From Bacteroidales bacterium (GTDB lineage: Bacteria; Bacteroidota; Bacteroidia; Bacteroidales; UBA932), in assembly GCA_017634595.1 (NCBI GenBank), contig JAGBNC010000002.1, forward strand, positions 1-42,187: a stretch of 42,187 bases of DNA, read 5' to 3'. Each line of letters starts with the position of its first letter. Positions within the stretch are counted from its first letter, which is position 1. The notes beneath the pieces are model-generated. The model did no database searches and was not told where the DNA came from. It saw only the letters and a program-made list of their open reading frames with translations. Below, piece after piece: positions 34,065 to 40,650 of this stretch. A program made the translations under genes and the position numbers.

Positions 34065-34942
34065 CCTTTACTGTCTGGCATATTGTTGGCGTCAGCATCA
34101 TCGTTGCTATCATTTCAGCGGTGATTGCCGCCGTCAGGACCAGACGGAAGGACATTAAGAAAGTGGCATACATGATGGATGCTCTGGAGGACGGGGAACT
34201 GAATTTCCGCTTCCAGGACAAGAACAAGTTCAACCGCACTCTCAACCGCATCAGGACTATTTTCGAGAGGCAGAGGCAGCAGCACGAACAGGATTCGTGG
34301 ACCAAACTGATACGTGTGTTGACGCACGAGATCATGAACACGGTGTCGCCTATCGCATCGCTGTCCGATGCCCTTGCCAAATCCGTCGATGAGAACGGGC
34401 GCAGTGAGCTGGATGTCAAAGCCGGGCTTGAGACCATCTCGGATTCTTCAAAGAATCTGATCGGCTTCGTCCAGACTTACCGAGAGCTTTCCGGAGTAGC
34501 CAAACCCGTGCGCAAAGCCCTTGTGCTTCAAGAGCTTATAGACGGAGTCATAGCCCTCAACAGTGAATTCACGGCAAGCACGGGCGCCGTATGCCGCTAC
34601 CTCCCGGAAGAGAAGGATCTGATGATATATGCCGACGAAGGGCAGATTGCACAGATCTTGATCAACCTCATCAAAAACGCCCTGCAGGCCGGCGCGAAGC
34701 ACATAGATATCACTGCCCGCATGGGCAAGGACGACGATTTAATTGTCCTGGTGGCCAACGATGGCGCCCCCATTCCCATTTCTGCCCAGGAGCAGATCTT
34801 CATCCCTTTCTATACCACCAAAAAAGATGGTTCCGGTATTGGCCTGAGTATTTCCCGCCAGATCATGCGCAACCACAACGGCAACATCGAACTTGTCCGG
34901 AGCGACGATCATCAAACCGTCTTCGAACTCCGCTTCCGCTAA
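34061..34942 (+). CDS. Sensor histidine kinase
   Basis: The 293-residue inner-membrane kinase has one N-terminal membrane segment (about 5-25) and almost no extracytoplasmic part, then a HAMP-like or coiled linker, and the dimerisation helix with phospho-acceptor H89 in LTHEIMN. The ATPase domain has N-box NLIKNALQA, G1 ANDGAP, F-box IFIPFYTTK and G2 GSGIGLS. With no sensor domain outside the membrane, it may sense membrane or envelope stress or an intracellular signal. It phosphorylates the response regulator encoded just upstream. Confidence -1.
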   Translation: MTFTVWHIVGVSIIVAIISAVIAAVRTRRKDIKKVAYMMDALEDGELNFRFQDKNKFNRTLNRIRTIFERQRQQHEQDSWTKLIRVLTHEIMNTVSPIASLSDALAKSVDENGRSELDVKAGLETISDSSKNLIGFVQTYRELSGVAKPVRKALVLQELIDGVIALNSEFTASTGAVCRYLPEEKDLMIYADEGQIAQILINLIKNALQAGAKHIDITARMGKDDDLIVLVANDGAPIPISAQEQIFIPFYTTKKDGSGIGLSISRQIMRNHNGNIELVRSDDHQTVFELRFR

Positions 34943-34943
34943 A

Positions 34944-34997
34944 TTGTAAAGAGTTGTAAAACAAAAGTGTAAAGTGCTTTACAACTTTACACTTTTG
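34944..34997. promoter_or_regulatory. Cluster of TGTAAAG half-sites, candidate enhancer for the response regulator
   Basis: Five half-sites lie within 54 bases: TTGTAAAG (34944), TTGTAAAA (34954) and GTGTAAAG (34967) on the plus strand, then CTTTACAA (34977) and CTTTACAC (34985) inverted. The pair TGTAAAG-TG-CTTTACA (34968-34983) is a perfect palindrome, and CAAAAGTGTAAAG/CTTTACACTTTTG (34962-34974 and 34985-34997) also pairs. Position 40-95 bases upstream of the sigma-54 promoter suits an activator site. No T-run follows, so a terminator role is less likely. Confidence -1.
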
Positions 34998-35037
34998 CTA
35001 TAATTCCTTATGGCTGAATATCAATCATTTACAAGTT

Positions 35038-35054
35038 TGGCACGGAGAGTGCTT
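35038..35054 (+). promoter_or_regulatory. Sigma-54 (-24/-12) promoter of the efflux operon
   Basis: TGGCACGGAGAGTGCTT matches the TGGCACG-N4-TTGCW consensus at all but one key base, with GG (35039-35040) and GC (35051-35052) exactly 10 bases apart. Transcription would begin near 35064, about 20 bases before the ATG at 35083. Confidence -1.
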
Positions 35055-35082
35055 CCATTGCTGCCGGTTAAACAATTATTGC

Positions 35083-36414
35083 ATGAAGAACAGTTTAATT
35101 AAGTGTGTAGTTTGGGCACTGGCGTTCGCAGTGAGTGCGCACGCCAGTGCCCAAACTACTATGACTCTAAAAGAATGCATGGAGTATGCTATCTCCAACT
35201 CCACCAAGGTCCGGATTCAGCAGGCGGCCATAGGCGATGCGCAGATTGACAGGCGCGATGCAGCACTGAAGCTCTTTACCCCGCAGATTACTGCGCAGAC
35301 CTATGCGTACTACAACTTCGGCCGCAGCATCGACCCACAGACGAATACGTATTTCAATACTACCTCGTTCCACAACAACTACGGCGTGAGCGCGGGGTAC
35401 GACCTGTTCGACGGCTTCCAGGCGGTAAACAACTACAAGATTTCCAAGACCGGGATGCTGATTGCCGACTCGCAGGAGAAACAGGTGGAGGCCGATATCT
35501 GCCTGGCAGTGATGGAGGCGTACTACAACGTGGTGTATTACAAGCGCTTATGTGATGTATATGAGGAGCAGGTGGCCACGGCTTCCCTGGCGCTTGCCAA
35601 GGCCCGTCGCCAGGAAGAACTGGGACAGAAAGGCCATGCTGACGTGGTCCAGATGGAGGCCGACCTGGCCGACCGCCAGTATGACCTCATCAATACTCGC
35701 AATATGTATCTGGGCCAGAAGATGACGCTTGCGGACCTGATGTTCTGGCCCGTGGATGAGGAACTGGTTATAGATACGTCGGTGCCCGAGTGGCAGGTGG
35801 AGCCGGTAACCACAAGCGCAGTGGTGGACTTCGCCCTGGAGCATAACCCCGGCATTCAGATCGCCTCCTGGCGGCAGTTGAACGCCAAGCGCCAGTTGAA
35901 CACGGCCAAGTGGCAGCTGATGCCCTCCGTAGGCCTTTATGCTGGTTGGACCACAAGTTACTATACTTATCAAGGATCGGCCACTGCCATCTTCCGTGAC
36001 CAGTTCCGAAACAATATGGGTGAATATGTGGAGGTCTCTTTGACCATTCCTATCTGGAATCGTCTGAGCAGGCACTCAGCTATTTCACGCCGGCAGCATG
36101 CGCTGGACAAGGCTACTGCCGAGCTGGACCAGAAGCGCCGCGATGTTGAATCAGAGGTGCGCCGTGCCGTTCAGGACCGCGACGGCGCCGCCACGGCCTA
36201 CCAGCAGGCGCAGCGTAAAGCTGAAGTGCAGGCCGAGGCTTACACGCTCAACCTCAAGAAGTTGGAGCAGGGGCTCATATCTCCGCTGGAGTTCCAGACC
36301 GCTGGCAACAACTTCCTCAAAGCCCAGGCCGATGAGATGAACTCCTTGTTCAAATACCTCATCAAGCAGGCGGTGGTGAAATATTACAACGGAATAGAAT
36401 ACGTTAATCAATAG
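35083..36414 (+). CDS. TolC-like outer-membrane efflux protein
   Basis: The 443-residue protein has a signal peptide (MKNSLIKCVVWALAFAVSAH...). It has two outer-membrane-efflux repeats with long coiled-coil helices (LTLKECMEYAISNSTKVRIQ-type start of the first; VVDFALEHNPGIQIASWRQL start of the second) and typical GYDLFDGFQAVNNYKISKT strand regions. It forms the trimeric outer-membrane duct of a tripartite exporter. It is the first gene behind the sigma-54 promoter, one base before the HlyD-like gene. The signal-peptide codons hold a perfect 19-bp inverted repeat, noted separately. Confidence -1.
   Translation: MKNSLIKCVVWALAFAVSAHASAQTTMTLKECMEYAISNSTKVRIQQAAIGDAQIDRRDAALKLFTPQITAQTYAYYNFGRSIDPQTNTYFNTTSFHNNYGVSAGYDLFDGFQAVNNYKISKTGMLIADSQEKQVEADICLAVMEAYYNVVYYKRLCDVYEEQVATASLALAKARRQEELGQKGHADVVQMEADLADRQYDLINTRNMYLGQKMTLADLMFWPVDEELVIDTSVPEWQVEPVTTSAVVDFALEHNPGIQIASWRQLNAKRQLNTAKWQLMPSVGLYAGWTTSYYTYQGSATAIFRDQFRNNMGEYVEVSLTIPIWNRLSRHSAISRRQHALDKATAELDQKRRDVESEVRRAVQDRDGAATAYQQAQRKAEVQAEAYTLNLKKLEQGLISPLEFQTAGNNFLKAQADEMNSLFKYLIKQAVVKYYNGIEYVNQ
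35107..35159. repeat. Perfect 19-bp inverted repeat in the TolC signal-peptide codons
   Basis: Arms 35107-35125 and 35141-35159 are exact complements (core TTTGGGCACTGGCGT with ACGCCAGTGCCCAAA), with a 15-base loop. It lies inside the coding sequence at codons 9-26. In mRNA this is a very stable stem 25 bases after the start codon. Confidence -1.
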
Positions 36415-36415
36415 T

Positions 36416-37672
36416 ATGGACAAGATTATAGAAAAGAAGACCGGATGGCGTGTAGCGTTTACCAAGAAAGCCCTGCCCTGGTGGCTGGGGGCGATGCTGC
36501 TGGTGTTTATCGTATATCTGATTGCCCGCCCAAATAACAAGACGCTGCGGGTGGATAAGGACAGCATCACGGTGAGCACCGCCGTGAATGGAGAATTCAA
36601 CGACTATATCCGCATCAGCGGGCGCGTGCAGCCCATGACCACCATCCAGCTGAGTCCGCAGGAAGGCGGCATTGTCCAGACCATCCTCATCGAGGAAGGC
36701 TCCAAGGTGAAAGTCGGCGACCCCATCCTTGTGCTGTCCAACGACAATCTGGACCTGCAAATCCTCAACTCCGAGGCCGAACTGGCCGAGAAGGAGAACA
36801 TCCTTCGCAATACCCAGATTCAGATGGAGCAGCAGAAGTTGGACGTGCGCCAGAACGTGCTGGAATACGGCATGCAGGTGGACCGCCTGCGCCGCGCCTA
36901 CGAGCAGCACAAGGCCCTGTACGAGGACAAGCTCATCGCCCGGGAAGAATATTTGAAGGCCGAAGAAGACTACAAGCTGGCCAAGCAGAAGTATGACCTC
37001 ATGGCCGAGCGCTCCAAGCAGGACAGCCTCTACCGCAGCACGCAGATTGACCGCATGGAAGAGAGCCTGGACAACATGCAGCTCAACATGCAGATGATCC
37101 GGAGGCGCAAGAGCAACCTCGTCGTGAAGGCGCCCATCGACGGCGAGCTGGGCCTGCTGGACGTGGTGCTGGGGCAGAGCATCGCCAGCGGCACCAAAAT
37201 CGGCCAGATTAACTCCGTTGGGACGTATAAAGTTGAGGCTCAGATAGATGAGCACTATATTGACCGCGTCGTGGCCGGCCTCTCTGCCACCTTCGAACGT
37301 CAGGGAGAGACCTTCTCCACCAGCATCCGCAAGGTGTATCCGGAGGTGCGCGACGGCAAGTTCAAGGCCGATTTTAAATTTAACGGCGAGCAGCCGGAGA
37401 ATATCCGCGCCGGCCAAACCTACTACCTCAACCTCCAGCTGGGTCAGCCGGAAGAGGCCGTCATCATCCCCCGCGGCACCTTCTACCAGAAAACCGGCGG
37501 AAAATGGATCTATGTTGTTAACAAAGAAGGCACCAAAGCCGTCAAAAGAGAGATACGCATCGGCCGCCAGAATCCGCAGTACTACGAGGTCCTCGAGGGC
37601 CTGGCCCCCGGCGAGAGAGTCATCACCTCAGGCTACGACACCTATGGCGACAGTGATGTGCTGGTGTTTTAA
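36416..37672 (+). CDS. HlyD/MacA-like periplasmic adaptor (membrane fusion) protein
   Basis: The 418-residue protein has one N-terminal membrane anchor (about 22-40, WWLGAMLLVFIVYLIA). The lipoyl half-motif GGIVQTILIEEGSKVKVGDP and its partner LVVKAPIDGELGLLDVVLGQ flank a long alpha-hairpin coiled coil (about residues 110-235). Beta-barrel and membrane-proximal domains follow. It bridges an inner-membrane transporter and the TolC-like duct. In Bacteroidota operons of this kind an ABC ATPase and FtsX-type permeases usually follow; here the next plus-strand gene is a permease, after an inserted toxin-antitoxin pair. Confidence -1.
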   Translation: MDKIIEKKTGWRVAFTKKALPWWLGAMLLVFIVYLIARPNNKTLRVDKDSITVSTAVNGEFNDYIRISGRVQPMTTIQLSPQEGGIVQTILIEEGSKVKVGDPILVLSNDNLDLQILNSEAELAEKENILRNTQIQMEQQKLDVRQNVLEYGMQVDRLRRAYEQHKALYEDKLIAREEYLKAEEDYKLAKQKYDLMAERSKQDSLYRSTQIDRMEESLDNMQLNMQMIRRRKSNLVVKAPIDGELGLLDVVLGQSIASGTKIGQINSVGTYKVEAQIDEHYIDRVVAGLSATFERQGETFSTSIRKVYPEVRDGKFKADFKFNGEQPENIRAGQTYYLNLQLGQPEEAVIIPRGTFYQKTGGKWIYVVNKEGTKAVKREIRIGRQNPQYYEVLEGLAPGERVITSGYDTYGDSDVLVF

Positions 37673-37674
37673 AC

Positions 37675-37983
37675 TTAAACAGGGATTTTAAAATGCCGCG
37701 TATAATCCATCTTCTCATGAAGGATCCTGACTATCAGGACACGACCGCTGTCCTGCAGAATGTAGAACAGCATATGCCGACGGACATGATATGCCCTGAG
37801 ACCAGGATATATTTCATCATAATGTTTGCCTATGCGCTCAGGAGCATCAGCCACTTCGTTCATACCAGCCTCCAAAAGGGTATAGTACGTATCGGCCTGC
37901 TTCTCAGACCAAGTGTCCACTGTGTATTCCCAAATGCGGTAGAGGTCTTCAGCAGCCTCCTTGGTAATGTCATACTTTGCCAT
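37675..37983 (-). CDS. parE: ParE/RelE-family toxin
   Basis: The 102-residue toxin of the ParE type is known from YDITKEAAEDLYRIWEYTVD, WSEKQADTYYTLLEAGMNEV, PGLRAYHVRRHMLFYI and VLIVRILHEKMD. ParE toxins poison DNA gyrase; relatives cleave ribosome-bound mRNA. It is encoded after, and overlaps by 14 bases, the antitoxin gene. Its stop lies 2 bases from the stop of the convergent HlyD-like gene. It is complete and appears intact. Confidence -1.
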   Translation of the reverse strand: MAKYDITKEAAEDLYRIWEYTVDTWSEKQADTYYTLLEAGMNEVADAPERIGKHYDEIYPGLRAYHVRRHMLFYILQDSGRVLIVRILHEKMDYTRHFKIPV

Positions 37984-38218
37984 GCTTGCGCGCTTTCATC
38001 TGCTGCAGGTGTTCCTGCGGATCGAAATCTTCTACAATACCACTGTTCATTCCCTCTTCGATGGCAGAACGGAGCACGGCAATTCTCTGCTCTTGGTCTT
38101 CCAGAAGGCGAAGGCCGGAGCGCACCACTTCGCTGGCGTTGTTGTAGCGCCCTCTCGTGATGCAGGCCTGGATGAAATCCTCAAAATGAGGGCCAAGTGC
38201 TACGGATGTCGTTTTCAT
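37970..38218 (-). CDS. parD: ParD-family antitoxin
   Basis: The 82-residue protein has an N-terminal ribbon-helix-helix DNA-binding domain (TTSVALGPHFEDFIQACITR, NNASEVVRSGLRLLEDQE), followed by a flexible toxin-binding tail (EDFDPQEHLQQMKARKHG). It neutralises the ParE toxin and represses its own promoter. The upstream promoter carries an AATATT inverted repeat as a likely operator. Confidence -1.
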   Translation of the reverse strand: MKTTSVALGPHFEDFIQACITRGRYNNASEVVRSGLRLLEDQEQRIAVLRSAIEEGMNSGIVEDFDPQEHLQQMKARKHGKV

Positions 38219-38238
38219 ATTTACTTTTTTAACAATAG

Positions 38239-38268
38239 CAAAGTTACCAATATTTCATAATATTCCAA
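38239..38268 (-). promoter_or_regulatory. parDE promoter and operator
   Basis: On the minus strand, TTG (38266-38268) and TAACTTTG (38239-38246) are separated by 19 bases, a good Bacteroidota -33/-7 pair. Between them lies AATATT-TCAT-AATATT (38249-38264), well placed for repression by the ParD dimer. The site ends only 6 bases from the divergent permease start codon. Confidence -1.
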
Positions 38269-38274
38269 CTCTTA

Positions 38275-40614
38275 ATGAAGTTTTTCAGAAAAACGGGCGT
38301 TTCGACGCTGATCAATATCCTGGGGATGAGCGTCGCTTTTGCGGCGGCGATGATCCTGATGGTGCAGGTGAAGTGGGACGCCACCTATGACAAGAACTTC
38401 GAGGGGCACGAGCAGGTGTTCCGCCTGGAGAACAACTGGATAGACCAAGGACTTTTCAGCACACATATCAGCAGGCCTTTTATAGAGCGCGCCAGGAGCG
38501 CCAGCCCGAATATCGAAGCCGTGGGGACGTTGTCCTACCAAGGGGATCAGGTATTCTACAAGGAGGGCGACAAGGAATCAGCCATAACGATTCCGGCCGT
38601 TCTGGTGGACAGCACATTGTTCTCGGTGTTTCCTTTCGAGTGGGTGGAAGGTTCGGCCAAAGACTTCAACGTCCCGGGTAACGCTGTTCTGAATGAGGCC
38701 TTCGCCAAAATGATATTCGGGGAAGAAAGCGCCATTGGAAAGACGCTCCATACCGGCGACATCTCCTCCCGTATCATCGGTGTATTCAAGAATACGCCAC
38801 GCAACTATAGCATGCATTGCGGGATTGTCGCGAATCTCGGGGACAATCATCTTGAGGACTTTAGCGAATGGTCTTACATTTCTTACTTCAAATTGAAAGA
38901 TCCTTCTCAAGCTAAGGAGACCGAGGACGCGATGTACGACGCTCTCCGGGAATATATTTCGTCCGATGAAGATACCCAGACCCAGTGGCGCAAGGGATTC
39001 AGGATCGCCCAAATCCATGACGCTCATTTTGAAAGGGATGTGAAGGCGAATGTTACCAGCGCCAACAAGGCGATAACCATCACCCTGGCCGCGATAGCCA
39101 TCCTGCTGATTCTCATCGCCATCATCAATTTCATCAACTTCGCTTTCGCCGAGATTCCGTTCAGGATTAAGAATATAAACACCCGAAAGGTCCTTGGCGA
39201 GAGCAGAGCCTCGCTCATCGGCCGACAACTCGCCCACGCCGGGCTGATCGCCCTGGCGGGATTCGGAGTGGCCTGCCTGACCGTACACATTGTGTCGGGG
39301 ACTTCCTGGGCATCCTACGTCTCTGATTCATTAAAACTTAAGGGTATTCCCGGGATACTCGCCCTGACCCTTTGCGTGGCTCTGGTCTCTGCGGTTGTCG
39401 CCGGATTAGCTCCGGCGCTATATTCCACCTCGCAACCGGCCGCCCTCGTGCTGAAAGGCTCCTACGGGACAAGCGTCAAGGGACGCGCGTTGAGAAACGC
39501 CCTGGTGGCGCTCCAGTTCGTGTTGTCTTTCATATTCATAATCATGGCGCTTTACGTCTCGGTCCAGACCAAGTTCATGATCCGCAAAGACATGGGGTTC
39601 GATCAGGCGAGAGTGCTGCAAGTTTGGTGCGGCTATTACGCCGGAGGCCAGCATGAAGCGTTGGAATCCAAACTACTCCAGAACCCTTCCATCGAGGCGG
39701 CGACTTTCTCCGACAACCTGATTGTCTCTGACCAGAAGATGGGCTGGGGCCGCACGGGTGACGACGGGAAACAGGTCTTTATGGAGGTACTTCCGGTCAC
39801 TGAGGACTTCCTGAGGTTCTTCGGCCTCCAGGTCTTGGAAGGTCGTGATTTTCAAGCCTCTGACAACCAGAGTGAGACTGGTGTTTTCATTGCCAACGAA
39901 AACTTTATCCAGAAATTCCCGCAGTACCATGTGGGTAGCCAGCTTGGCGGCCATGTGGACAATACAGAGATTGTCGGTATCGTCAAGGACTTCAATTTCA
40001 AGAGTCTCCAGCATCCGATGGAGCCGCTTGTGCTCCTGGTCTGGGGTAAGACTCAGTGGCGCAATTTCAGCACAATGTATGTCAGGATGGCTCCTGGTGC
40101 CGACTTCAAAGAGGTCTCCGAATTCCTAAAGAAAACGATCTGCGAGTTTGACAAGACAAGGGAGCCGGACCAGGTGAATGTCCGTCATCTGGACGAATGG
40201 ATCGAGAATATGTACAAAGAGGAAGAGTCGCTGGGGAAACTCATCACCATCGCTTCGTTCGTGGCCTTGCTCATCGCTATCATCGGAATCATTGGTCTGG
40301 TGTTCTTTGAGACTCAGTTCCTACGCAAGGAGATCGCCGTGCGCAGGGTCAACGGAGCGACTGTAGAGAGCATCCTTGGGATGATCAACCGGAAGTATTT
40401 GATTATGGCGGGAATAAGCTTCCTTATCGCCTCACCTGTAGCATACATGATCATCACCCATTGGCGGAAAGGCTTTGCCTATCAGGCTCCCGTGCCGGTG
40501 TGGATATTCCTTGTGGCACTGCTGGCCGTCGCCGCCATTACCCTGGCCATCGTCACCCTCCAGAGCTGGAGAGCCGCCAGTGCTAACCCTGTTGAATCAT
40601 TGAAGAGCGAATAA
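38275..40614 (+). CDS. FtsX/MacB-type ABC transporter permease
   Basis: The 779-residue inner-membrane protein has eight membrane segments in two MacB_PCD-FtsX halves: first segment (LINILGMSVAFAAAMILMV), a periplasmic domain, then segments near 265-390 and, after a second periplasmic domain, near 660-770 (ASFVALLIAIIGIIGLVFFE). FtsX-like motifs include NTRKVLGESRASLIGRQLA and EIAVRRVNGATVESILGMIN. There is no nucleotide-binding domain, so it needs a separate ATPase that is not in the window. The N-terminus is slightly short for the family, and only 56 bases separate it from parD, so the insertion may have replaced its upstream region. Confidence -1.
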   Translation: MKFFRKTGVSTLINILGMSVAFAAAMILMVQVKWDATYDKNFEGHEQVFRLENNWIDQGLFSTHISRPFIERARSASPNIEAVGTLSYQGDQVFYKEGDKESAITIPAVLVDSTLFSVFPFEWVEGSAKDFNVPGNAVLNEAFAKMIFGEESAIGKTLHTGDISSRIIGVFKNTPRNYSMHCGIVANLGDNHLEDFSEWSYISYFKLKDPSQAKETEDAMYDALREYISSDEDTQTQWRKGFRIAQIHDAHFERDVKANVTSANKAITITLAAIAILLILIAIINFINFAFAEIPFRIKNINTRKVLGESRASLIGRQLAHAGLIALAGFGVACLTVHIVSGTSWASYVSDSLKLKGIPGILALTLCVALVSAVVAGLAPALYSTSQPAALVLKGSYGTSVKGRALRNALVALQFVLSFIFIIMALYVSVQTKFMIRKDMGFDQARVLQVWCGYYAGGQHEALESKLLQNPSIEAATFSDNLIVSDQKMGWGRTGDDGKQVFMEVLPVTEDFLRFFGLQVLEGRDFQASDNQSETGVFIANENFIQKFPQYHVGSQLGGHVDNTEIVGIVKDFNFKSLQHPMEPLVLLVWGKTQWRNFSTMYVRMAPGADFKEVSEFLKKTICEFDKTREPDQVNVRHLDEWIENMYKEEESLGKLITIASFVALLIAIIGIIGLVFFETQFLRKEIAVRRVNGATVESILGMINRKYLIMAGISFLIASPVAYMIITHWRKGFAYQAPVPVWIFLVALLAVAAITLAIVTLQSWRAASANPVESLKSE

Positions 40615-40617
40615 GAG

Positions 40618-40638
40618 ATTCCCGGTCAAGCCGGGAAT
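40618..40638. repeat. Short palindromic extragenic element
   Basis: ATTCCCGG-TCAAG-CCGGGAAT forms an 8-bp stem with a 5-base loop and is followed by GACG. This resembles widespread short palindromic extragenic repeats seen in many bacterial genomes. It lies in the 36-base gap between the two permease genes. Confidence -1.
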
Positions 40639-40650
40639 GACGAAAAGAAT

